A stretch of DNA of 64,000 bases from Antrihabitans stalactiti (GTDB lineage Bacteria; Actinomycetota; Actinomycetes; Mycobacteriales; Mycobacteriaceae): NCBI RefSeq assembly GCF_012932915.1, contig NZ_VCQU01000014.1:104960-168959 (forward strand). Direction: 5' to 3'. Positions 6,707 through 14,941 of this stretch are shown here, one piece after another. The notes below the pieces were generated by a model. That model was not told the DNA's origin and made no database searches. It was given only the letters and a program-made list of their open reading frames with translations. How positions within the stretch are numbered: the stretch's first letter is position 1; each line of letters starts with the position of its first letter. The position numbers were made by a program, and so were the translations under genes.

Positions 6707-7638
6707 TGGCTGCCCGCACCGCGGAGGAGATCCTTGCCCTGTACACGCCGCAGATGCCGGCCGAAAGGTGGTCGCAGATCGGGCCGTTCGTGCGGTCGGT
6801 GATCTCCGAGGCATACCCGGCGGCCGAGCGAGCAAAGGTGTCGGGAAACCGGATAGGGGTCGTCGCCGGACTGGTGTCGTGGGCACTCGATCAAGGACTG
6901 CCGTTGGATGTGGAGCAGATCTTCGCCCCGGCGACGGTGAACCGGTACGCGGTCACCGTTCCGGGGTTCGCAGAAACGTCGCGGTCCTCGCGGCGGACGT
7001 TGTTGACCACCGTCTCGCGTCGGGTCACCCGCCGGGCTCCGTGGGAGCCGCGCCGTGACCCGCTCGATTCCCGCAGCACCCCGTTTCCCTACACCGACGC
7101 CCAGGCACGGTGGCTGGTGGAATGCGTTGACATGCAGCGCACCTCGCTCCGATATCGAGGTCTGGGCACCGCTGTTGTGCTCGGTCTGGGGGCTGGATTG
7201 CGGACCGCGGAGATGGTTGGTGTCCTGGGGACCGACGTCACAGTTCGAAACCCGCACCTGCTGGTGACAGTCACGGGCGAACAGCGTCCACGGACCGTGC
7301 CCGTGGCCGACCGGTACGGACCGCTACTGGCCGAGCTGGCACGGAATGCGAAGAGTGAGCCGCTGTTTCGGGCGCCGCCGATCCCACGCATCGAGTTCGT
7401 GCCAAATCTGTTGCACCGCTGCGAGATTCCCGAACCGTTGCGGCCGGTTACGGTGGCCCGGATGCGAGCGACGTGGGCTGTCGCATTGCTGACAACTGTG
7501 CCGATGCCGACCTTTCTGCGGTTGGCCGGCTACAACGATATCGATCAGATTCGAGGCCTGCTTCCCTACATTCCCGCTGCCGGTCCACAACTTTCACGCG
7601 ACGAACTCGACCACATCACGCAGGCGGTCCTGCCATGA
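6706..7638 (+). CDS. Tyrosine-recombinase-like protein B
   Basis: This 310-residue protein has the same architecture as its upstream neighbour. It has an N-terminal helical domain, Box I as LGLGAGLRTAEMVGV, Box II region as VTVARMRATWAVALL, again without the HxxR His, and a possible nucleophile in LLPYIP. The shared context sequences (LGAG.R..E, VAR.R.TW, YP or YIP) show the two genes arose by duplication and diverged. The ATG overlaps the upstream stop by one base, and the stop overlaps the transposase start as ATGA. Tandem recombinase genes that act together exist in other elements, but pairing with a DDE transposase is unusual. Confidence 0.6.
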   Translation: MAARTAEEILALYTPQMPAERWSQIGPFVRSVISEAYPAAERAKVSGNRIGVVAGLVSWALDQGLPLDVEQIFAPATVNRYAVTVPGFAETSRSSRRTLLTTVSRRVTRRAPWEPRRDPLDSRSTPFPYTDAQARWLVECVDMQRTSLRYRGLGTAVVLGLGAGLRTAEMVGVLGTDVTVRNPHLLVTVTGEQRPRTVPVADRYGPLLAELARNAKSEPLFRAPPIPRIEFVPNLLHRCEIPEPLRPVTVARMRATWAVALLTTVPMPTFLRLAGYNDIDQIRGLLPYIPAAGPQLSRDELDHITQAVLP

Positions 7639-9278
7639 CCGCCCCAACCCAGCCGTTGCATGCCGTCACCGCCGATGTGAACCGGACCGAATCATGGCAG
7701 TGGCACCGCGTTCTCGCCGTGGTGCAGCAGTGCACGGCGCGCCGATTCGTGGCCGGTGTGTTCGAGCATCGCCGCGGCGCGCATCGCGTTCTGACAACCG
7801 ACGCGTTCCTCGCGGCCTACCTGACACACTCGTTCCTGGTCAAAGACAACCTGCATCAAACCCAGATCACGAACACGATCCGCGGCTGGACCCCGTCGCA
7901 ACGCATCGCGGTCGGGTTGGCGCCGGACGCGGTGATCACCTACAAGATGGTCACCGACGGACTCGCCCGCCTGGGTCGGGCGTGCGAAAGCGCGACCTAC
8001 CCGGACTGGGACGCTGCACGGTTCGCTCAGTCGCTGCTCGACGCCTCGCTGCAGGGCCATTCACCGACAGGTGCTGTCGCGTTGGACTCCACCGACATCG
8101 AGACCTGGGGGCGGATCCGCTATCGCAAACCGCTCGTCGACGCTGACCCCGACACGCCTGCGAGGCCCGACCACTCGGACCTGCCGCACATACCGGACGC
8201 ACCGAAAGGGCACGACGGCCGCTACATCTACACCCGCGATCCCGATGCCCGCATGGGCTGGCGCAGCGCGTCGCAAGGGGAGCAAAACCACTTCTGCGGC
8301 TACGACGCGCACGTCATCACCGACGTGCCAGCATCACCCAAATCCGCGGAACGGCCGGTCCCGCACGTGGCGCGCACGCTGTGTCTGGCACCTGCCGGTC
8401 GCCACAAAGGTGTCTGCGGAATCACCGCGCTCGATGCTCTTCCGCCGCTACCGCCGCCGCAAGAACTGATCGCAGATCGCGCCTACAACTTCACCCGACC
8501 GACCACCTTCACCATCCCCGCCTGGCAGCGCGGTTTCACCACCATCTACGACCTGCACCCCAACCAGCGCGGCCGCCGCCCCGGGCCGGTCGCCGGCACC
8601 CAATGGATCGACGGCACCCTCTACACCACCTGCCTGCCCGAAGGGTTGGTCGACCTCGCACCCCTGACCCGCGACATGACAACCGAACAGCGCGCCGAAA
8701 TCGAGCGACTGCATCAACTGCGCGGCGCATACGCATTCACCCCACACGGCTCCCGCGACCCGGACGGTCGACGTCGCTATCGGGGACCCGCCGTCACCCA
8801 CCCCAGCATTCGGAGTCCGAAGGCGCCGCGGTCGATGCGCGAAGACTTCCGCAAACCCACCGTCTACTGCACGGGCGACACCGCATGTGGATGCGCAATC
8901 ACCGTCACCCTCTACGACACCGACGAGCCCAATCTGCGGATGCCGATGCAGCACGGCACCCGGGAATGGGAAGACAGCTACTACCGCCGCGAAGGAATCG
9001 AGTCACTCTTCGGTGATCTGAAAGGCAACCGACTCGACGTGCACCGCGGTGCAATCCGCGGCTTCGGCCTGACCCGCTACACGCTGCTGCTCGGATTCGC
9101 GCTCGCCACCATGAACATGGCGATCCTTCGGGACTGGCACGCCAAACGTCATCGACTCGACCCGTGGGGTGAGTTTCTCGGTGAGCCACCCCCGGCTGCT
9201 CGTCGAGACCGACATCCCGCAACCGGGCGTCGACCGGCAAGCTCCACTCGCCGCAGCACCCAGCGACCCGATCGATAA
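7635..9278 (+). CDS. DDE transposase (IS4/IS1182-like)
   Basis: The 547-residue protein carries the three acidic positions of a DDE transposase. D1 is in VALDSTDIETWGRIR (about residue 151), D2 in ELIADRAYNF (about 280), and E in YYRREGIESLFGDLKG (about 455), which is the classic YREK-type signature region. Four Cys/His-rich residues (TACGCAI and nearby) precede the E motif. The frame is open further upstream, but ATG 7635 overlaps the preceding stop (ATGA) and is clearly the coupled start. The C-terminal ~50 residues are basic. The protein looks intact, so the element may still be active. Confidence 0.85.
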   Translation: MTAPTQPLHAVTADVNRTESWQWHRVLAVVQQCTARRFVAGVFEHRRGAHRVLTTDAFLAAYLTHSFLVKDNLHQTQITNTIRGWTPSQRIAVGLAPDAVITYKMVTDGLARLGRACESATYPDWDAARFAQSLLDASLQGHSPTGAVALDSTDIETWGRIRYRKPLVDADPDTPARPDHSDLPHIPDAPKGHDGRYIYTRDPDARMGWRSASQGEQNHFCGYDAHVITDVPASPKSAERPVPHVARTLCLAPAGRHKGVCGITALDALPPLPPPQELIADRAYNFTRPTTFTIPAWQRGFTTIYDLHPNQRGRRPGPVAGTQWIDGTLYTTCLPEGLVDLAPLTRDMTTEQRAEIERLHQLRGAYAFTPHGSRDPDGRRRYRGPAVTHPSIRSPKAPRSMREDFRKPTVYCTGDTACGCAITVTLYDTDEPNLRMPMQHGTREWEDSYYRREGIESLFGDLKGNRLDVHRGAIRGFGLTRYTLLLGFALATMNMAILRDWHAKRHRLDPWGEFLGEPPPAARRDRHPATGRRPASSTRRSTQRPDR

Positions 9279-9291
9279 CTGTCCAGCCCCG

Positions 9292-9332
9292 CACCGGAAT
9301 CAGCTCACGATTCCGGTGGGCACACTTGTGCC
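9292..9332. repeat. Two adjacent hairpins after the transposase gene
   Basis: The first is a perfect 10-bp stem (CACCGGAATC / GATTCCGGTG, 7-base loop, 9292-9318). It is directly followed by GGCACA-CT-TGTGCC (9319-9332). They lie 14 bp after the transposase stop and could be its terminator or the element's right-end structure. Confidence 0.6.
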
Positions 9333-9372
9333 GCCGCGGTCGCGGGCTTGAACTTGTGCCTTCGGGGTCGAA
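9324..9372 (+). repeat. Short direct repeat ACTTGTGCC-N5-GGTCG, two copies
   Basis: The pattern ACTTGTGCC-N5-GGTCG occurs twice, starting near 9324 and 9352, offset by about 28 bp. Such short iterated sites near an element end are typical of transposase or recombinase binding sites. No matching copy was found at the left side. Confidence 0.45.
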
Positions 9373-9510
9373 AATCGACCATCTGAAACCCGGCGCAGAG
9401 CCAAAGTTGCCGCACATGAGAGGCCCGACCGACGCTGCGACGGGCTCGAAAGACCAGGCCGAACAAGCAAACAGGCAAATCGGATCAATTGGACTCGAAT
9501 AGGTGAACTT

Positions 9511-9527
9511 AAACCCCTGATAAGGGG
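9511..9527 (-). terminator. Probable terminator of the tRNA-Gly gene
   Basis: On the minus strand, downstream of the tRNA, a 5-bp stem (CCCCT / AGGGG) with a 4-base loop is followed by TTT. It is short but well placed. Confidence 0.4.
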
Positions 9528-9540
9528 AAACACCCCGTGG

Positions 9541-9611
9541 AGCCGATGACGGGAATCGAACCCGCGTATGCAGCTTGGGAAGCTGCCGTTCTGCCATTGA
9601 ACTACATCGGC
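9541..9611 (-). tRNA. tRNA-Gly (anticodon CCC)
   Basis: On the minus strand the sequence folds as a 71-base cloverleaf. The acceptor GCCGATG pairs with CATCGGC, the D stem is GTTC/GAAC, and the anticodon stem GCAGC/GCTGC carries the loop TTCCCAA, giving anticodon CCC. The T loop is TTCGATT in a 5-bp stem. The discriminator base is U and CCA is not encoded. The intact 3' end next to the mobile element shows that no integration disrupted it. Confidence 0.93.
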
Positions 9612-9679
9612 GTGCGGAGCTTTTGCGCCCCCGCGAGGGACCACTCTAGCAGCGGATCTGCACCGACTACCCTCGAGGC

Positions 9680-10258
9680 GTGCTGCTCTCAGATCGTGAC
9701 ATTCGTGCCGAGATAACCGCTGGTCGGCTCGGAATCGATCCCTATCAACCTGACCTCGTTCAGCCGTCGAGTGTGGATGTGCGGCTGGACCGATTGTTTC
9801 GCGTCTTCAACAACACCCGCTACACCCACATCGACCCGGCGCTGCGCCAGGATGAGCTGACGACGCTCGTCGAGCCGCCAGATGGTGAGCCCTTCGTTCT
9901 GCACCCCGGCGAGTTCGTTCTCGGGTCGACATTGGAGATGTGCACCTTCCCCGACGACCTCGCCGGCCGGTTGGAAGGTAAATCCAGCCTGGGGCGCTTA
10001 GGTTTGCTGACACATTCCACGGCAGGGTTCATCGACCCGGGCTTCTCGGGTCACATCACGCTCGAGCTGTCGAACGTCGCAAATCTCCCGATAACATTGT
10101 GGCCAGGCATGAAGATCGGCCAACTGTGTCTCATCCGGCTCACCAGCCCTGCGGAGAATCCGTATGGAAGCGCCAGTGTGGGCTCGAAATATCAAGGTCA
10201 GCGTGGACCGACCCCGTCGAAGGCATATCTCAACTTCCACAACCGGACAACTGACTAG
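9680..10258 (+). CDS. dcd: dCTP deaminase (dUMP-forming type)
   Basis: The 192-residue protein matches the trimeric dCTP deaminase/dUTPase fold. It carries the dUTPase-like signature [11 protein letters not shown], then [22 protein letters not shown] with the catalytic Glu, and the C-terminal [12 protein letters not shown] that closes over the nucleotide. Actinobacterial homologues (Rv0321) are bifunctional and convert dCTP directly to dUMP, supplying the thymidylate pathway in the cytosol. The GTG start at 9680 gives MLLSDRDIR, the standard N-terminus. As in M. tuberculosis, a UDP-glucose dehydrogenase gene follows, here with one gene between. Confidence 0.95.
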   Translation: MLLSDRDIRAEITAGRLGIDPYQPDLVQPSSVDVRLDRLFRVFNNTRYTHIDPALRQDELTTLVEPPDGEPFVLHPGEFVLGSTLEMCTFPDDLAGRLEGKSSLGRLGLLTHSTAGFIDPGFSGHITLELSNVANLPITLWPGMKIGQLCLIRLTSPAENPYGSASVGSKYQGQRGPTPSKAYLNFHNRTTD

Positions 10259-10430
10259 TTCTCCGGATAAAGGACTCACGCACACCAAAATCTTCTGTAA
10301 ACAGACCAAAAGTCTGTAACGAAGGCTTTTCGCCTACCATTACCCTCAGCAACCCCCTAGTATTCACATCGACGTCCTTCGGGGGGACGGCATTTTGGTT
10401 GTTGCTACTCCCATGAGGTAGGTGCGTCCA

Positions 10431-11945
10431 GTGAGTATTTTGAGTCGTGGCGACGACGTTGTCTCGGTTGTACGTTCCCCCCAGTCACGCCGTATTTCGG
10501 TGCGTGAGCGGTGGCAAACCGAGTACATCCGCCGCCTTCGCCTCACAGACGCTCTGGTCGTTTGCGGAGCAGTTGCTGCTGCTCAGCTCGTTCGATTCGG
10601 CGGCCTGACGGAAGTGCACGACCGCTTGGCCTGGAGTAGCAGGTTCGATATCGGCTACACAGCCGTATCGCTGACGCTGGCAGGTGTGTGGATCGCCTTC
10701 CTCGCGATTTTCAACACACGGTCTGCTCGTGTCATCGGCAGTGGCCCCGAAGAATATCGGCGAATCGCGTCGTCGACCTTCAAGCTGTTCGGCCTGCTAG
10801 CGATCGTTTCGCTCGTCCTTCGCGTCGATTTCGCGCGCGGCTATCTCGCGATCGCACTGCCGCTCGGCTTGCTCGGTCTCATGGTGAGTCGCCAGGTCTG
10901 GCGCAAGCATGCCGTTGCAATGCGTCGTCGCGGAAAGTACCAAACCTCGGTCCTCGTGGTCGGTGGTCGCGATTCCGCCAAGACGATGACCACCGCGTTT
11001 GCTCGGGACAACGGCGCCGGCTATCGAGTCGTCGGGGTCTGCACGCCATCACGGCGCGCGGGTGACAAGCCGACCTTCGAGGTCGCGGGACTGGAGATTC
11101 CGATCATCGACGACGCCATTTCGGTCGTCGACGCCGTCAAGATGACAGGCGCCGACACGGTCGCGGTTGCCGCGACGGAACGTCTGGGGCACAAAGGTAT
11201 TCGCGACCTGGCATGGGAGCTCGAGCCGTTGGGCGTCGATCTCGTCGTGGCGCCGGGCGTGCTCGACATCGCAGGTCAGCGCATCGAGGTGCGGCCGGTG
11301 GCGGACATGCCGCTGGTGCATGTCGAAAAGCCGCAGTACGACCGCGCAACCTCGTTCGGCAAGGCCGCATTCGACTTGTGTTTTGCATTCTTCGCATTGC
11401 TTGCCGTGCTGCCGGTGATGATCGTCGCGGCACTCGCGGTCAAGACCACCAGCCGCGGACCTGTCTTCTACAAGTCGGAACGGATGGGCCTCGACGGTAA
11501 GCCGTTCCAGATGATCAAGTTCCGCAGCATGTACGTGGATGCCGACAAGCACCTCAACGCGTTGATGGAAATGAACGAAGGCGCGGGTTTGCTGTTCAAG
11601 ATGCGCAACGACCCCCGCGTCACGCCTGTCGGTCGGGTTCTGCGCCGCCTGAGCCTCGACGAGCTCCCGCAGTTCATCAACGTGATGCGCGGTGACATGA
11701 GCGTCGTCGGACCGCGGCCGCCGCTGCGCCGTGAGGTCGAGGCATACGACGGCGTTGTGCGTCGCCGACTGCTGGTGAAGCCGGGTGTGACCGGGCTCTG
11801 GCAGGTCAGCGGCCGCTCGGACTTGACCTGGGAAGAGTCCGTTCGCCTCGACCTGTCCTACGTCGAGAACTGGTCGATGGTGCAGGACTTGTTGATCATC
11901 AAGAAGACGGTCAGCGCTGTGGCTCGCTCTGAGGGCGCCTACTAA
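10431..11945 (+). CDS. Polyprenyl-phosphate sugar-1-phosphate transferase (WbaP/WcaJ type)
   Basis: The protein has ~500 residues. The N-terminal half contains four to five membrane segments and a Rossmann-like cytoplasmic domain. The C-terminal ~200 residues form the bacterial sugar transferase domain, with KSERMGLDGKPFQMIKFRSM, then RLSLDELPQFINVMRGDMSVVGPRPP and KPGVTGLWQVSGRSDLTWEE. These are the hallmark motifs of enzymes that load hexose-1-phosphate onto undecaprenyl phosphate to start exopolysaccharide or glycan synthesis at the inner membrane. GTG codons at 10422 and 10431 are both possible; the latter is better spaced from AGGTAGG. UDP-glucose dehydrogenase downstream could supply UDP-glucuronate for the same polymer. 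Confidence 0.9.
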   Translation: MSILSRGDDVVSVVRSPQSRRISVRERWQTEYIRRLRLTDALVVCGAVAAAQLVRFGGLTEVHDRLAWSSRFDIGYTAVSLTLAGVWIAFLAIFNTRSARVIGSGPEEYRRIASSTFKLFGLLAIVSLVLRVDFARGYLAIALPLGLLGLMVSRQVWRKHAVAMRRRGKYQTSVLVVGGRDSAKTMTTAFARDNGAGYRVVGVCTPSRRAGDKPTFEVAGLEIPIIDDAISVVDAVKMTGADTVAVAATERLGHKGIRDLAWELEPLGVDLVVAPGVLDIAGQRIEVRPVADMPLVHVEKPQYDRATSFGKAAFDLCFAFFALLAVLPVMIVAALAVKTTSRGPVFYKSERMGLDGKPFQMIKFRSMYVDADKHLNALMEMNEGAGLLFKMRNDPRVTPVGRVLRRLSLDELPQFINVMRGDMSVVGPRPPLRREVEAYDGVVRRRLLVKPGVTGLWQVSGRSDLTWEESVRLDLSYVENWSMVQDLLIIKKTVSAVARSEGAY

Positions 11946-12036
11946 CCAGCACGAACACCGGGTTGTACACCTCCTGTTGCCCGGACACTTCCTCGAGCGT
12001 CGCGGTCCGCTAACCGGTGCCGACTACCAATCGAGT

Positions 12037-13353
12037 ATGCGATGCACAGTGTTCGGAACTGGATACCTCGGAGCCACTCACGCCGCCTGTATGGCCGAGT
12101 TGGGGCACGACGTTCTCGGTGTCGATATCGATCCCGGCAAAGTTGCCAAGTTGTCGTCCGGCGAAGTGCCGTTCTACGAACCCGGGCTCCGCGACGTTCT
12201 CCGCCGCAACCTCGATTCTGGCCGACTGCGTTTCACGACGTCGTACGAGGAAGCGGCCGAATTCGCGGACCTGCATTTCCTCGGCGTAGGCACTCCCCAG
12301 AAAAAGGGTGAGTACGGCGCCGATCTTCGCCACGTCAACTCCGTCATCGACACGCTCGTCCCGCACCTCACGCGTCCGGCGGTCATCGTCGGCAAGTCCA
12401 CGGTCCCGGTCGGCACCGCTGCGGACCTCGGCGCGCGGGCCCGTGCCCTCGCAACGACAGACGTCGAAGTTGCGTGGAATCCGGAATTCCTGCGTGAAGG
12501 CTTTGCTGTGGACGACACGCTCCGCCCGGACCGCCTCGTCCTCGGCCTCGACGCGAGCCGCCCAGGAATGGCAGAGGAGATGGTGCGCGAAATGTACGCG
12601 CCCATCATCGAAGACGGCGTGCCGTTCCTCATCACCGACTTGGCGACCGCGGAGCTCGTGAAGGTATCGGCGAACGCGTTCCTGGCGACGAAGATCTCGT
12701 TCATCAACGCGGTTTCGGAAGTGTGCGAGGCGACCGGCGCCGACGTCACCCAATTGGCCGACGCACTCGGCTACGACGCTCGAATCGGCCGCCGATTCCT
12801 CAACGCGGGCCTTGGTTTCGGCGGCGGGTGCTTGCCGAAAGACATCAGGGCGTTCATGGCCCGGGCAGGTGAGCTCGGGGCCGATCATGCGTCGGCATTC
12901 CTGCGCGAGGTCGACAACATCAACATGCGGCGGCGCACGAAGGTCGTGGAGCTCGCGTCGGCAGCATGTGGCGGATCGTTGCTCGGTGCCAACGTCGCGG
13001 TGCTTGGCGCGGCGTTCAAGCCCGATTCGGACGACGTTCGCGATTCACCAGCCCTCAACGTGGCGGGAATGATCCAGCTTCACGGTGCTGCGGTCAGCGT
13101 GTACGACCCGAAGGCGCTGGAGAATTCGAAGCGGGTATTCCCGACATTGAACTACGCGACGTCCGTTGCCGAGGCGTGCGAACGCGCCGATGTAGTGCTG
13201 GTGCTTACCGAGTGGGCTGAGTTCACTCGGCTGCGACCTGCGGATTTGGCACCGTTCGTTCGTGCGACGTCGATCATCGACGGGCGTAACTGCCTCGACG
13301 CCGAGGAGTGGCGTGCTGCGAGTTGGACGTACCGGGGTCTTGGACGACGGTGA
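12037..13353 (+). CDS. udgA: UDP-glucose 6-dehydrogenase
   Basis: Residues 1-30 (CTVFGTGYLGATHAACMAELG) form the NAD-binding GxGxxG fold. The catalytic Cys lies in GFGGGCLPKDIRAF (Cys near residue 265). The C-terminal UDP-binding domain has GAAFKPDSDDVRDSP. The 438-residue length matches Rv0322 (UdgA) and other UDP-glucose dehydrogenases, which oxidise UDP-glucose twice to UDP-glucuronate with 2 NAD+. The frame extends upstream, but ATG 12037 (MRCTVFGTG) is the family start. It lies 91 bp after the sugar transferase gene and is probably in the same transcript. Confidence 0.95.
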   Translation: MRCTVFGTGYLGATHAACMAELGHDVLGVDIDPGKVAKLSSGEVPFYEPGLRDVLRRNLDSGRLRFTTSYEEAAEFADLHFLGVGTPQKKGEYGADLRHVNSVIDTLVPHLTRPAVIVGKSTVPVGTAADLGARARALATTDVEVAWNPEFLREGFAVDDTLRPDRLVLGLDASRPGMAEEMVREMYAPIIEDGVPFLITDLATAELVKVSANAFLATKISFINAVSEVCEATGADVTQLADALGYDARIGRRFLNAGLGFGGGCLPKDIRAFMARAGELGADHASAFLREVDNINMRRRTKVVELASAACGGSLLGANVAVLGAAFKPDSDDVRDSPALNVAGMIQLHGAAVSVYDPKALENSKRVFPTLNYATSVAEACERADVVLVLTEWAEFTRLRPADLAPFVRATSIIDGRNCLDAEEWRAASWTYRGLGRR

Positions 13354-13526
13354 AAATTGGGCCTTGGTATGAAGTGCCGCGGCGTCTATGCTCGCGTTGC
13401 AATCCTCCGGGGACAACCTGCATTGATTAGGTGTGATGTCGCTGGCCGATGACGGCTAGAATAAATCTCCTGACACCGGCTCCGGGGGCTCGTGTGTCGG
13501 GAACGGGAATACGGAAAAGGCGACTC

Positions 13527-14933
13527 ATGGGTTCGGTACTTGGGGTTTCAGTCGGGGGGAGCGCCGTTCGTATGGCGCGCCCCGACGGTGCCGCTGTGGA
13601 CCGGGCACTGCCTCCTACCTTCGATTTGCAGGCAGTCGATGTCAGCCGGACGCGAGCCGAAGAGCTCGCCGCCGAATCGATCGGTGTCGCGCTCGCATCG
13701 GGTGAGACGATCGCCGCGACCGGGGTTGCCTATCGCAGCGAACAGCAGGCCAAGGCCATGCATACGGCGATGGCACGCCAGCACCTCGCGAACTACCAGC
13801 TCGTTCCTGAGACCACAGCGGTCCTCGAGTTTCTCGAGTCGACTGGTGCCCTGACCGGTTACGGAACCATCGCGCTCTACGACCTCGGTGGTTCAGGACT
13901 CTCGATCAGTGTGATCGATACGGAGCTGGCCGAAGTTCGCTATGCGGAGCGGACAACCGAGATCAGCGGCGACTACTTCGATTCGCTCATTCGCGAGCAG
14001 CAGATCGCGTCGGGCCGTGTCGAGCAGCCGCAGACGCAGGCAGAGTTCGCCGCCCTGGATTTGCTGTGTCGCGAAGCGAAGGAGCAGCTGTCGGCGAGTA
14101 CAGCGGTCGCGATTCCGTCCGAGGGCGGGCTGGTGCTGCTGTCGCGCGCCAACTTCGACGCACTCGTCACCCTTGCCATCGAATCGTCGGCGCGCCTCAC
14201 TCGCGACGTCATCATGCGTTCGGACCGACAGGTTCAGGCAATCGTCGCCATCGGCGGGGGTTCCCGGATTCCGCTCGTTCGGTCCGTGCTGCAGCGGTGG
14301 ATGGGCATCCCGGTCATCGTTCCGGACGCACCGGAGTCGGTTGCTGCCCGCGGTGCCGCGATGCTCGCCCGTCCGGTGCCACCACAGCCGGCACGTGTCG
14401 AGCCGATCAACAACCCCGTGTGGCTCGCGGGGGCTGTCGCCGTCAAGTCTCGACAGAAGCGGGAAATCAGTGGCGCGGGCCTTGCGGCAAGTTCGCTGGC
14501 CGTGATTGCCGCGATCGGTCTTGCCCTTGGCTACGGCGGTCAGATATTGGAGCGTGGCTCCGAGGGCGATGGCGGACCGACGACGACACTGCCGGGCGCG
14601 CCGCCGCGCACGACGACGTTGGAACCCAACGCCGTCGCACCGATGCTGACGGCCACGCTCGCGCCGCCGACGACGACGAAGGCCTCGACCGAAGTGCCGC
14701 CGCCGGTCGTGCTACCCGATGGCACGACCACGACCCAGGGGACACCGCCGCCGCCGTCCATCGAGATCCCCGGCCTGCCGCCGATCACGATCCCGACGCT
14801 GCCGGCCTTCACGCCGCCGCCGGTACCGACACTGCCTCCCGCACCGAAACTCCCGGACTTGCCACCCGTACCGACGCTTCCGCCGGTGCCGACGATTCCG
14901 AACTTGCCGCAGTTCCCGATCCCTGGTCGCTGA
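13527..14933 (+). CDS. Membrane-anchored Hsp70-like protein with Pro-rich tail
   Basis: The N-terminal ~300 residues resemble a reduced Hsp70/actin-fold nucleotide-binding domain. LVPETTAVLEFLES, then IALYDLGGSGLSISVID (phosphate 2 loop) and VAIGGGSRIPLVRSVLQRWMG (adenosine loop) are seen, but the first phosphate loop is weak (LGVSVGGSAVRM). A single membrane helix follows near residues 316-336, then a ~130-residue tail of Thr/Pro repeats (TTT, PTLPPVP). There is no Hsp70 substrate-binding domain. The topology puts the ATPase-like part inside and the Pro-rich tail outside. ATG 13527 follows AAAAGG. Two further proteins of this kind are encoded at 28160-29395 and 32058-33818. Confidence 0.75.
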   Translation: MGSVLGVSVGGSAVRMARPDGAAVDRALPPTFDLQAVDVSRTRAEELAAESIGVALASGETIAATGVAYRSEQQAKAMHTAMARQHLANYQLVPETTAVLEFLESTGALTGYGTIALYDLGGSGLSISVIDTELAEVRYAERTTEISGDYFDSLIREQQIASGRVEQPQTQAEFAALDLLCREAKEQLSASTAVAIPSEGGLVLLSRANFDALVTLAIESSARLTRDVIMRSDRQVQAIVAIGGGSRIPLVRSVLQRWMGIPVIVPDAPESVAARGAAMLARPVPPQPARVEPINNPVWLAGAVAVKSRQKREISGAGLAASSLAVIAAIGLALGYGGQILERGSEGDGGPTTTLPGAPPRTTTLEPNAVAPMLTATLAPPTTTKASTEVPPPVVLPDGTTTTQGTPPPPSIEIPGLPPITIPTLPAFTPPPVPTLPPAPKLPDLPPVPTLPPVPTIPNLPQFPIPGR

Positions 14934-14941
14934 CCACCAGC

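Larger units (their letters stand above)
5613..9360 (+). mobile_element. Three-gene recombinase-recombinase-transposase element
   Basis: Two tyrosine-recombinase-like genes and one DDE transposase gene are joined by overlapping stop/start codons (TGATG at 6704-6708, ATGA at 7635-7638), so they form one translational unit. The borders given are provisional: the left one is a perfect hairpin upstream of the first ribosome binding site, and the right one covers hairpins and a short direct repeat after the transposase. No terminal inverted repeat or target duplication was found by eye. It ends about 180 bp from a tRNA-Gly gene and next to decayed TA genes, consistent with an insertion hot spot. 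Confidence 0.6.

Noticed and set aside
9541..9611. Integration site (attL/attR) at tRNA-Gly
   Set aside because: I looked for a second copy of the tRNA 3' end (GGTTCGATTCCCG) in the 2.4-9.5 kb region and saw none, so a tRNA-targeted genomic island is not supported.
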